A DNA stretch of 64,000 bases from an uncultured Clostridia bacterium (GTDB lineage: Bacteria > Bacillota > Clostridia > Christensenellales > Borkfalkiaceae): assembly GCA_944376455.1 (NCBI GenBank), contig CALWCO010000001.1, positions 53,182 through 117,181 on the forward strand, written 5' to 3'. This document shows positions 35,761 through 43,500 of this stretch, piece by piece. Every line of letters starts with the position of its first letter. The first letter of the stretch is position 1. The position numbers were made by a program, and so were the translations under genes. Under the pieces are notes generated by a model. It was not told the DNA's origin, did no database searches, and was given only the letters and a program-made list of their open reading frames with translations.

Positions 35761-37767
35761 TCAGCCGACGATCGAGCCGCTCTCCACGTCCCGTTCGGGA
35801 GACAGGAGAGAAATTTTTCCGTCCTGATCCTCCGCCGCCAGGATCATTCCTTCGCTGACAATGCCGCACATTTTGCGGGGCGGAAGGTTGGTGATGAACA
35901 GGAATTTTTTGCCGATCAGGTCTTCGGGCGCATACTGTTTGGCGATTCCCGAACAGATCGAACGCACCTCGTCGCCGAATTTTACCGTTTCGTGGAGAAG
36001 TTTTTCCGATTTTTTGACCCGCTCACAGGCAATGACTTCCCCCACTTTCAATTCCACCTTGGCAACGTCGTCGATGGTAATGGGCGGGAGTTTTTCCTCT
36101 TTTTCTTCCGACGGTTTCGCCGTATCCGACGCCGGGGGTGCGGATGCGGTCGGCGCGGCGGCCGCCACGGAGGCTTTCTGCGCGGCGGCGATCTTTTCGA
36201 TCTCCGGTTCGAGCGTCTTGAAATCCAAGCGGGCAAAGAGCGGGGCAGGGTTTTCGGCAACTTTGAACCCGTCTGCCATGTCAAACGCGGCGCAATCGTC
36301 CAAAGTCTTTAAGGACGTTCCGAGTTGCGCGGCGATCTTATCCGCCGTTTCGGGCAGGAAACTTTTCAAAAGGGACGCGCCCGTAACAATGGCGCAGGAG
36401 AGATTATAGAGCACGGTGCGCAGGCGGCCTTGTTTGTTTTCGTCTTTTGCCAAAACCCAGGGCATGGTCTCGTCGATGTATTTATTGGCGCGGCGGAAAA
36501 CGTTCATGATTTCGCTCAGCGCGTCGGCGACATGCAACGTGTTCATCTTCTCTTCAACCCTGTCTTTCGCCCCCGCCACGAACGCTTTGAACTCTTCGTC
36601 CGTGCCTTCGCAGACTTTGGCGTTGCTTACGACGCCGCCGAAATATTTATTGCTCATCGCGACGGTGCGGGAAACGAGGTTGCCCAGCACGTTCGCAAGG
36701 TCGGAATTGTACCGCTCGGTGACGAGCTCCCAGGAGATCTGTCCGTCGTTGTCGAAGGGCATTTCATGCAGGACGAAATAACGGACGGCGTCCACGCCGT
36801 ACAGCCGCGCCAGGTCGTCGGCATAGACGACGTTGCCCTTGGATTTGGACATTTTGCCCTCGCCCTGCAAGAGCCAGGGATGACCGAACACCTGTTTGGG
36901 CAACGGCTCCCCCATCGCCATGAGGAAGATCGGCCAATAGATGGTGTGGAAACGGATGATGTCCTTGCCGATGAGGTGCAGATCGGCCCCGCCGTTATTC
37001 TGCCAATATTTTTGATACAGTTCGCCGTGATTGCCGTCGGCGTCAAACCCGATGCCCGTGATATAGTTGACGAGCGCGTCCAGCCAGACATAGACGACGT
37101 GCTTTTGGTCGAAATCCACGGGAATGCCCCACTTGAAAGAGGAACGGGACACGCACAAATCCTGCAAGCCCTTTTTCAGGAAGTTATTCATCATCTCGTT
37201 TTTACGGGATACGGGCTGAATGAACTCGGGGTGTTTTTCGATGTGCTCGATGAGGCGGTCGGCATATTTGCCCATTTTGAAAAAATACGCCTCTTCGCGG
37301 GCGGGCTTGACCTCTCTGCCGCAATCGGGGCACTTGCCGTCGACGAGCTGGCTCTCCGTCCAGAAAGATTCGCACGGCGTGCAATACATGCCCTCGTACG
37401 CGCCCTTATAGATGTCGCCCTGTTCGTAAAACTTGCGGAAAATTTTCTGTACCTGCTTGACATGGTACTCATCCGTTGTGCGGATGAAATTGTCATAGGA
37501 CGTATTCATGAGATCCCATATGCGGCGGATCTGCGCGGACACTTTGTCGACGTATTCCTTGGGGGACACGCCCGCCGCCGCGGCCTTCTCTTCGATCTTC
37601 TGACCGTGCTCGTCCGTGCCCGTCTGGAAATATACGTCGTACCCCTGCGCGCGCTTGAACCGCGCGATGGCGTCGGCGAGAATGATCTCATAGGTATTGC
37701 CGATGTGCGGCTTGCCCGACGTATAAGTGATTGCCGTGGTGATGTAATAGGTACCCTTTTTGTTCAT
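35761..37767 (-). CDS. metG: methionyl-tRNA synthetase with C-terminal tRNA-binding domain
   Basis: 668 aa. Class I synthetase: GKPHIGNTYE (HIGH motif), zinc-binding CTPCESFW...CPDCGRE, GEGKMSKSKGNVV (KMSKS), anticodon-binding helices, an Ala/Pro-rich linker (about 540-565), then an EMAP/Trbp111-like domain (KVELKVGEVIACERVKKSEK; FITNLPPRKMCGIVSEGMIL). The start MNKKGTYYITTAITYTSGKP is standard. No T-box is visible in the short upstream gap. Confidence 0.97.
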   Translation of the reverse strand: MNKKGTYYITTAITYTSGKPHIGNTYEIILADAIARFKRAQGYDVYFQTGTDEHGQKIEEKAAAAGVSPKEYVDKVSAQIRRIWDLMNTSYDNFIRTTDEYHVKQVQKIFRKFYEQGDIYKGAYEGMYCTPCESFWTESQLVDGKCPDCGREVKPAREEAYFFKMGKYADRLIEHIEKHPEFIQPVSRKNEMMNNFLKKGLQDLCVSRSSFKWGIPVDFDQKHVVYVWLDALVNYITGIGFDADGNHGELYQKYWQNNGGADLHLIGKDIIRFHTIYWPIFLMAMGEPLPKQVFGHPWLLQGEGKMSKSKGNVVYADDLARLYGVDAVRYFVLHEMPFDNDGQISWELVTERYNSDLANVLGNLVSRTVAMSNKYFGGVVSNAKVCEGTDEEFKAFVAGAKDRVEEKMNTLHVADALSEIMNVFRRANKYIDETMPWVLAKDENKQGRLRTVLYNLSCAIVTGASLLKSFLPETADKIAAQLGTSLKTLDDCAAFDMADGFKVAENPAPLFARLDFKTLEPEIEKIAAAQKASVAAAAPTASAPPASDTAKPSEEKEEKLPPITIDDVAKVELKVGEVIACERVKKSEKLLHETVKFGDEVRSICSGIAKQYAPEDLIGKKFLFITNLPPRKMCGIVSEGMILAAEDQDGKISLLSPERDVESGSIVG

Positions 37768-37832
37768 GGCTCTTCTTCTCTCCTTGTCTGTCTTTACAGT
37801 CTATCGTCTTTTTTGTCCCGTGGCCTTATCCT

Positions 37833-38867
37833 TTACCCGTTATTCGCGGGCATGGCTGCCACAGTTTCCGTGTATATGCTTTTTAGCTGCGCGCGGTATT
37901 TTTCGCACTCTGCGTCGGTAAAAAGTTTTTCTTTTTGCAGGCGGGACAGCCTGACGGACGCCTCCGAATACTGCTCCCGCAACCTTTCCGCGGGAGAATC
38001 GTCCTCCGCATAACAGATCTCCCCGTCATCGTACCAACAGAACGCCTCCCGCACTTGGTCCGCAAGCGGCGATGCGATTGATTGGAGCGCACGCTCGATT
38101 TTTTCCACCATCTCCTTGCTTTCCGCAAAGATCTCCCGCAGACGGGGAAAAGCGGCAAATTCCCGCGGATCGGCGGAAAAATAATCGTCCACAGATATGC
38201 TTTCCACATTCGGACAGCACTCTGCCAGCCGTAAGATCTCCTGTTGACAGACCGAATCGGGGACAAAGCGGCTGAAAATGATCTCTTTGAGATTTTTCAA
38301 CTTTTTCAGATCGGAATAAACCGCCTCGGAAATATCACAGAAATATTCGTCGCTGAAAATGAGACATTCCATCTTTTCCGCGTCCGCCGCCGTCACCGGC
38401 CCGTCCTGCGGCAGATGCAAATGTTGCATGACGTACACCTCCGTTTCCGGCGCGGAAAAATAGGAAGGCCGGCGATTGCGATCAAAGGAATAAACGAAGA
38501 AATCCCCCTTGCGCGTCGCACTCTGCGCAAGCGTCCAATCGCCCGATCCCCCCGTCCATATATCGTCAAAAGAATACTTCCTGCCGGAGAGAAAAACAGT
38601 CAGGTCAACAAAGTCCTGATAATCGTATAACGGCAAAAACACATCGTCAAAGGGCGTCTTTCCGCAAAGATCCAATAAGATCGGCTCTCTGAGCGTCAGC
38701 TCATAGCGATCGAAGGTCTTCCTGCCGAGGCGGAGAAACTCCTTGAAATCCATACCGTCAATCGTAAACCTTTCGATTTGACGGGGAAACACCACGTAAC
38801 GATCGCAATTTTCCCCCGTAAACTCCAACCGATCCCCCTGCCGGGTTTTTTCTTTGTCCTTTCTCAT
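37833..38867 (-). CDS. uncharacterised protein with short LRR-like centre and SHOCT-like tail
   Basis: 344 aa from MRKDKEKTRQGDRLEF. I recognise no family. The centre (DLKKLKNLKEIIFSRFVPD; LAECCPNVESISVDDYF; EFAAFPRLREIF) has leucine-rich-repeat spacing. The C-terminus (RLQKEKLFTDAECEKYRAQL) resembles the short SHOCT oligomerisation motif. There is no signal peptide and the composition is acidic, so it is probably cytosolic. GGAGGAAAAGT precedes this ATG. The same frame continues upstream through a purine-rich Lys/Arg/Glu stretch that I consider leader. Confidence 0.6.
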   Translation of the reverse strand: MRKDKEKTRQGDRLEFTGENCDRYVVFPRQIERFTIDGMDFKEFLRLGRKTFDRYELTLREPILLDLCGKTPFDDVFLPLYDYQDFVDLTVFLSGRKYSFDDIWTGGSGDWTLAQSATRKGDFFVYSFDRNRRPSYFSAPETEVYVMQHLHLPQDGPVTAADAEKMECLIFSDEYFCDISEAVYSDLKKLKNLKEIIFSRFVPDSVCQQEILRLAECCPNVESISVDDYFSADPREFAAFPRLREIFAESKEMVEKIERALQSIASPLADQVREAFCWYDDGEICYAEDDSPAERLREQYSEASVRLSRLQKEKLFTDAECEKYRAQLKSIYTETVAAMPANNG

Positions 38868-39198
38868 ACTTTTCCTCCTTTCTCCTTTTTCTTTTCTCTT
38901 TCTTTCTGTCTGTCCGCCCCGATTTTCGCGCTTTTCCGTTCTCCTTTTTTTGCCGTCGCCTCCAATCTTTTTTTGCGATATTGCCTCGGATTTGTCCTGC
39001 CGCAATCCGCCGGGGAAAGAAAAATATGCGTCCCGTAAGTTCGTCCGTTCCCGCGCGATAAAGTGAATCTTATCCTCCGCATCGGGAAGACACCCCAACC
39101 ACCGAAAACGCGCGGCTCCGTCAGACTGCCACCGCCGAAGAAGCGGCGGAAAACACGGCTGCCGTTATCCGCAAAATAATTCCTTTCTCGTCCTTTTC
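38868..39198 (-). other. long purine-rich leader with no convincing gene
   Basis: Transcription from the promoter at 39205-39233 would produce about 330 nt before the coding start at 38867. The last 110 nt are nearly all purine on the minus strand (AAAGAGAAAAG type). A tiny TTG-started frame (LRITAAVFSAASSAVAV) near the 5' end has a weak AAAGGA site. I do not call it as a gene. Confidence 0.45.
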
Positions 39199-39204
39199 CC
39201 GTTC

Positions 39205-39233
39205 ATTATACCCCATTTCCCGATAATTGTAAA
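39205..39233 (-). promoter_or_regulatory. promoter reading into the leader of the 37833-38867 gene
   Basis: Minus strand TTTACA (39233-39228), 17 bp, TATAAT (39210-39205). It is back to back with the spmA promoter. Confidence 0.6.
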
Positions 39234-39245
39234 TAAGATTGCGGG

Positions 39246-39274
39246 ACATATCGCAAAAAAGAAACGCATAAAAT
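39246..39274 (+). promoter_or_regulatory. sigma-E-like sporulation promoter of spmAB
   Basis: ACATATC (39246-39252), 14 bp, CATAAAAT (39267-39274) fits the sporulation sigma-E pattern (kmATATT, N14, CATACAmT) with few mismatches. spmAB is sigma-E-dependent in B. subtilis. The -10 ends six bases before the ATG. Confidence 0.55.
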
Positions 39275-39280
39275 TGTAAC

Positions 39281-39853
39281 ATGAACGGCATTTTTCTGGT
39301 GATATTCCTGCTCTGCGCGGCATATTTCATTTTTTTCGACCCCGCGGGATTCCTGCCTGCGCTTCTTGCGGGCGGAACCAAGGCGGCGACCGTCTGTCTT
39401 TCCCTCGTCGCCGTCTACTGCGTGTGGATGGGGCTTTTACAGGTCATGGAAGCCTGCGGGCTGAACAGACCTCTCTCCCGCGGACTGCGGCCCGTCGTAC
39501 GGCGGCTGTTCGCCACGGACGACGAAAACGCCGTCCAATGCCTGTCCATGAACCTTTCCGCGAATATGCTGGGTTTATCGGGCGCGGCGACCCCGTTCGG
39601 CATCCGCGCCGCAGAGCGGCTTTCGGCGGGGAAAAATGCACGGTACAACCAATCCATGCTCTTCGTTTTAAGCGCGACGAGCGTGCAGATTTTGCCCACG
39701 ACCGTGCTCGGGCTACTCCTCTCTTACGGCGCGGAAAACGCCTATTCCATTCTCCTGCCCTCTCTCCTTGCCACGACGGTGAGCACCGTTCTCGGCGTTC
39801 TGGGCGTGATCGTTTTTATCCGTAAGGAGAAACCATGCGCTACCTTGCCCTGA
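39281..39853 (+). CDS. spmA: spore maturation protein A
   Basis: 190 aa. Nucleoside-recognition (Gate) membrane protein with several helices: YCVWMGLLQVMEACGLNRPL, NAVQCLSMNLSANMLGLSGAATPFGI, ATSVQILPTTVLGLL. SpmA and SpmB are needed for full core dehydration and heat resistance of spores. Length is normal. I see no Shine-Dalgarno site; the promoter nearly touches the ATG. It overlaps spmB by 19 bp. Confidence 0.94.
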   Translation: MNGIFLVIFLLCAAYFIFFDPAGFLPALLAGGTKAATVCLSLVAVYCVWMGLLQVMEACGLNRPLSRGLRPVVRRLFATDDENAVQCLSMNLSANMLGLSGAATPFGIRAAERLSAGKNARYNQSMLFVLSATSVQILPTTVLGLLLSYGAENAYSILLPSLLATTVSTVLGVLGVIVFIRKEKPCATLP

Positions 39854-40347
39854 TCGTTCCTTTGCTCTTCGTCGGGGTGTTTATCGTGGCGACGGTGAGA
39901 AAAGTCAAAGTATACGACGCTTTCACGCAAGGGGTCAAAGGCGCAATTCCGCTGATCGTCGGCATATTTCCCTATCTCGCGGCAATCTTCATGCTGACCG
40001 AACTTTTCGAACGAAGCGGCCTGTCTGCTTTGCTTTGCAACTTCCTCGCCCCCGCCTTCGAATTTTTCGGCGTTCCGCGGGAAATCATCCGCCTTTTGAT
40101 CGTCAAGCCCTTTTCGGGCAGCGGCTCCACCGCCGTTTTTACCGAAATTGTGGAAACGTACGGCGCGGACAGCTATATCGCGCGTTGCGCCGCCGTGTGC
40201 TACGGCTCGTCGGAAACGGTATTCTATATCGGCGCGGTCTATTTCTCCGCCGTCAAGGAAAAACGCCTTGCCGCCGCGACCGCCATCGCCCTCATTTCCT
40301 CCCTGATCGCCGCCGCAATGGGGTGTCTTTTTTGTCGAATTATGTGA
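39835..40347 (+). CDS. spmB: spore maturation protein B
   Basis: 170 aa. Gate-domain membrane protein: VYDAFTQGVKGAIPLIVGIFPYLAAIF, LIVKPFSGSGSTAVFTEIVE, YGSSETVFYIGAVYF. It starts inside the spmA end after AAGGAGA, so it is translationally coupled. Together with spmA it marks a spore-forming lineage. Confidence 0.95.
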   Translation: MRYLALIVPLLFVGVFIVATVRKVKVYDAFTQGVKGAIPLIVGIFPYLAAIFMLTELFERSGLSALLCNFLAPAFEFFGVPREIIRLLIVKPFSGSGSTAVFTEIVETYGADSYIARCAAVCYGSSETVFYIGAVYFSAVKEKRLAAATAIALISSLIAAAMGCLFCRIM

Positions 40348-40422
40348 TATTCTGATATTTTTTTCAAATTTTTGTGAAAAATATGCAAAAATACGGATTT
40401 TAAAATTTTTTTTGAAATTTAT

Positions 40423-40451
40423 TTTACTTTTTTTATCGGGAATATTATAAT
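40423..40451 (+). promoter_or_regulatory. promoter of a candidate small RNA
   Basis: TTTACT (40423-40428), 17 bp, TATAAT (40446-40451), preceded by an AT-rich UP-like stretch. No plus-strand gene of normal size follows. Confidence 0.7.
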
Positions 40452-40457
40452 AACTCA

Positions 40458-40570
40458 TGTAAATCGGTTGTGACCGATTTGCCACTGAATCAGCTCATCA
40501 TTTTCCCCCTTATCATATTGTGATTGCCTCGTTTCCGGTTGGAAGCGGGGCAATTACTTTTGTTCTCGTT
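40458..40570 (+). ncRNA. candidate small RNA of about 110 nt
   Basis: It begins at the predicted start with hairpin AAATCGGT-TGTG-ACCGATTT (40461-40480), continues with about 40 nt of pyrimidine-rich single-stranded sequence including TTTTCCCCCTTAT (40501-40513), and ends in the terminator at 40523-40570. The CCCCC core is complementary to several G-rich ribosome sites in this window. A 17-codon GTG frame (40470-40523, hydrophobic) lies inside without a ribosome site and is a less likely explanation. I match it to no known RNA family. Confidence 0.55.
40523..40570 (+). terminator. terminator of the candidate small RNA
   Basis: A 14-bp stem ATTGCCTCGTTTCC/GGAAGCGGGGCAAT (two G-T pairs, loop GGTT) is followed by TACTTTTGTTCTCGTTTTTT. 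Confidence 0.75.
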
Positions 40571-40607
40571 TTTTGTTTTTGTAAGAAAATTTTTTACTTT
40601 TCAACGG

Positions 40608-40640
40608 AGAACGCGCGCGGCCCGAAGCCGCGCGCGTTTC
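40608..40640 (-). terminator. hairpin after the first leucine-rich lipoprotein gene
   Basis: ACGCGCGCGG (40611-40620) pairs with CCGCGCGCGT (40628-40637). The T-run after it on the minus strand is poor, so termination may be weak. Confidence 0.5.
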
Positions 40641-40657
40641 TTTATCCCGTGAAATTC

Positions 40658-43234
40658 TTATCCTTCCTGTTTCACCCAAGGTGCGGGCAAACCGTTCTCG
40701 TAACGCCAATACCGCCCGTCGTACGCCGTGCCGTCCGCATTCAGCGGCGGCTCCGTTTCGGAATAAACATACACAAGATCCGCGACATCGTTCCCCGATG
40801 CGTCGATCGCCGTCCATCCCGCCGCCGTGCCGCCGTAATAAATACTTTCCAGCTTCTGGCATATATAAAACGCGTTCAGCCCGACCGACGTCAAAGTTTC
40901 AGGCAGGACGATGCTCGTCAGCCGCGAACAACGAGTGAATGCCTTTTCCCCGATCGTCTGCACGCCCGAAAGAACGGTCACGCTTTCGAGGCTGATGCAG
41001 TAATCGAACGCCCGACTCCCGATTGCCCGGACGTTGCCCGGAACGGTCACGCTCCGCAACGCCTGACAGTCATAGAAAGCCTGCGAAGGGATGTTGATCT
41101 GTCCTTCGCCCAGATCCAGATTGACAAGCGCAATACAGCTCATAAACGCCCCGCTGCCCATCGCCTTTTCTCCGTTTCCGAGCGAGATGTCCGTCAACCC
41201 GACGCAAAGGCCGAACGCCCCTTTTCCGATGCTCTCCAGGGAATCGGGAAGTTCCAGCCGCGTCATGGCGCGGCAGTGATAGAAGGCGTTGTTCCCGATG
41301 CTTTTGAGGGTGTCGGGGAAGGTGAGCGTGGGGAGGTTCTGACAATTGTAGAAGGCCTTTTCCCCGATCGTAACCAATCCTTCGGGCAGAGAAAAGGAGG
41401 ACAGATAGCCCCGCTCGGCAAACGCGGAATTGCCGATGCTCTCGATCCCGTCATTGAGCGAAACGGTGCGCAACCCGCCGCAGCCATAAAAGGCGTTCGC
41501 CCCGATGGTTCGGGCGTCCGTAACGTAAACAGTTCTTAATTGGGTCGGAATAAAAGTCGCACTCCGGAACAGATATCCGACGTCGGACGCCGTTGAGCCT
41601 TCCCTGTCGTTTCCCAGGAAGGGCAAGGTCATCGACTGCAACGACGAACAGCCGTAAAACACCTTTTCCCCGATGCGCTCCACGGCGTCGGGAATGACTA
41701 TGCTCGTCAAAGACGAATAATTTTGAAAAGCGGAATCGGCAAGGGTCGACACGTTTTTTCCGTTGATCTGCGCGGGAATCTCCACGGCCGCCTGTCCCGA
41801 CGGGCCGCTGACGAGCGTCATCGTCCCGTCATTGCGCTCCGCCCAGCGGAATCCGTCCTGCGTCTGTCCCCGCTCGCCCGTACAGGCATAAATCACGCGG
41901 GCGGAATATCCCTGCCACCGCTCTCCCCAGCCCGAGAGCTTGGCGTCTGCCGCGCAATAAATAAAGATCGAAGTGTCAAACACGGGATTGCCCATTTTTT
42001 GTACGCTTGCGGGGATAAAGATATCCCGCAAGCCCGAACACTCCGAAAAGGCGTCGTAATAAATGGTCGTCACACCGTCCGGAATGATCACCTCGGTCAG
42101 CGCGGAACAGTTCAAAAATGCGCTCGAACCGATGACGGTGACCGATGCGGGAATACTGATTTCAGCCAGCTTTCCACACCCCCAAAACAATCCGTCGGGT
42201 ATTTTTTCCAGGTCTTGCGGCAGCCGCGCCTCTACAAGGTTCTCACAGCTCCCGAACGCATTCTCGCCGATCGTCGTGACGCTGTCGGGCAGATGCACGC
42301 GCTCGACCGCCGTGCAGGCGGCAAAGGCGTAATCCCCCACCAAAACCGTTCCGTCCGGGACGGATACTTTTTCAAATTGATTGCAACCATAGAATGCATA
42401 GTCGCCCAATGTTTCCAACGCCGAAGGCAACAACGGCTCGGTGAGCGCGGTACAGCCGTAAAAAGCATAATCGCCGACCGTTTCCACCGTATCGGGCAGA
42501 GCCGACAGGGTCAGCGCGGCGCAGTCGCGGAACGCGCGGTTCCCGACCGCCTGCAGGCTGCTTTCTTCATGAAATGTCACCGTTTTCAGCTTTTCGCAAT
42601 CTTCAAAGGCGCCCTTATTCCCGCCGCCATCCCCGATGGACGTGAGCAGGCGGGGCAATTCCGCCTCTACCAGAAGCAAATTCCCCGTAAACGCGCCGTC
42701 GGCAACCGACGTCACGGGCATGCCCTCGTAAAACGTGGGAATCTTGAGCGTTGCGCCCGCGAACGTACCCGCTCCGATGCAGGTATAGGACTTTTTATCG
42801 CTGTTCAGGGCGTATTCCAGTCCCTCGGAAAAATCCGCCGTCCAGCGCGCCGTGAGCGTCAGACTGTGCGTGATCGGCGTCCCGTTCGTCACCTGTGCCG
42901 CATTCACGCCCGTTCCGTCGAACCAGCCCGCAAATATGTAATCCTCCCGTTCGGGAACGGGCAGACTGATCGTCCCGCCCTCTTCCACGGATATTTCGTC
43001 CGGACCGTTCAAAATCTTTCCGCCCGCCGCATCAAAACGCACGGTAACTTTGGGCGTCTCCGTCCCCGACGAATCTCCGCCCGACGAGGACGCGGAGGAC
43101 GACGAAGACACAGACCCCGTGTCCGACGAATCCGCGGGCTTTTCGCAAGCCGCCAGTCCGACCGACAGAAATGCCAGCAACACCAACGACAACAGCAAAC
43201 CCGTCAAGCCCAATCTTTTCTTCAATCCTTTCAT
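40658..43234 (-). CDS. BspA-type leucine-rich-repeat lipoprotein
   Basis: 858 aa from MKGLKKRLGLTGLLLSLVLL. Lipobox LAAC (Cys 30), Ser/Asp linker, a Listeria-Bacteroides-type beta-grasp repeat (about 60-125; FAGWFDGTGVNAAQV...LTLTARW), then many LRR_5 repeats of the form LxxIGxxAFxxCxxLxxVxLP, and a C-terminal cap ending YDGRYWRYENGLPAPW. Such proteins face outwards and bind host or microbial ligands. An ATG start is preceded by GGAGGTGGGGGGG. It is a close paralogue of the gene at 44948-47197. Confidence 0.92.
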   Translation of the reverse strand: MKGLKKRLGLTGLLLSLVLLAFLSVGLAACEKPADSSDTGSVSSSSSASSSGGDSSGTETPKVTVRFDAAGGKILNGPDEISVEEGGTISLPVPEREDYIFAGWFDGTGVNAAQVTNGTPITHSLTLTARWTADFSEGLEYALNSDKKSYTCIGAGTFAGATLKIPTFYEGMPVTSVADGAFTGNLLLVEAELPRLLTSIGDGGGNKGAFEDCEKLKTVTFHEESSLQAVGNRAFRDCAALTLSALPDTVETVGDYAFYGCTALTEPLLPSALETLGDYAFYGCNQFEKVSVPDGTVLVGDYAFAACTAVERVHLPDSVTTIGENAFGSCENLVEARLPQDLEKIPDGLFWGCGKLAEISIPASVTVIGSSAFLNCSALTEVIIPDGVTTIYYDAFSECSGLRDIFIPASVQKMGNPVFDTSIFIYCAADAKLSGWGERWQGYSARVIYACTGERGQTQDGFRWAERNDGTMTLVSGPSGQAAVEIPAQINGKNVSTLADSAFQNYSSLTSIVIPDAVERIGEKVFYGCSSLQSMTLPFLGNDREGSTASDVGYLFRSATFIPTQLRTVYVTDARTIGANAFYGCGGLRTVSLNDGIESIGNSAFAERGYLSSFSLPEGLVTIGEKAFYNCQNLPTLTFPDTLKSIGNNAFYHCRAMTRLELPDSLESIGKGAFGLCVGLTDISLGNGEKAMGSGAFMSCIALVNLDLGEGQINIPSQAFYDCQALRSVTVPGNVRAIGSRAFDYCISLESVTVLSGVQTIGEKAFTRCSRLTSIVLPETLTSVGLNAFYICQKLESIYYGGTAAGWTAIDASGNDVADLVYVYSETEPPLNADGTAYDGRYWRYENGLPAPWVKQEG

Positions 43235-43300
43235 CCCCCCCACCTCCGTTGCGGCGGCTTTCCCGCGGGAATTTCGCCGTTTTCTTTTATGGTTTAGAGC

Positions 43301-43329
43301 ATTATAACATGAAAGAGCCGTCTTGTCAA
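43301..43329 (-). promoter_or_regulatory. promoter of the first leucine-rich lipoprotein gene, within a dyad
   Basis: Minus strand TTGACA (43329-43324), 17 bp, TATAAT (43306-43301). AAGAGCCG (43313-43320) and CGGCTCTT (43332-43339) form an inverted repeat centred on the -35. Confidence 0.75.
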
Positions 43330-43392
43330 GGCGGCTCTTTTGGAAGCTTGCCTTGCCGTTGTAGGCTTACAACAGATGTGAGACAGCAGGCA

Positions 43393-43425
43393 TAAAAAAG
43401 CGTCCACGCAATTTGAAGTGAACGC
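43393..43425 (-). terminator. terminator after the Big2 lipoprotein gene
   Basis: Minus-strand stem GCGTTCAC/GTGGACGC (one wobble) followed by TTTTTT. Confidence 0.75.
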
Positions 43426-43500
43426 CCTTAAAAATATGTTTGGTTTATTTTTATATAAGAAGTGTTTATGCCCGATAGACTTTTAATTTGAACAATTTAA

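Noticed and set aside
37768..37832. T-box riboswitches ahead of metG, hisS or lysS
   Set aside because: The gaps upstream of these genes are short and I find no AGGGTGG-type T-box sequence or specifier stem.
37833..39098. Longer version of the orphan protein starting at 39098
   Set aside because: The added 77 residues are a Lys/Arg/Glu string encoded by the purine tract, while the ATG at 38867 has an excellent GGAGG site.
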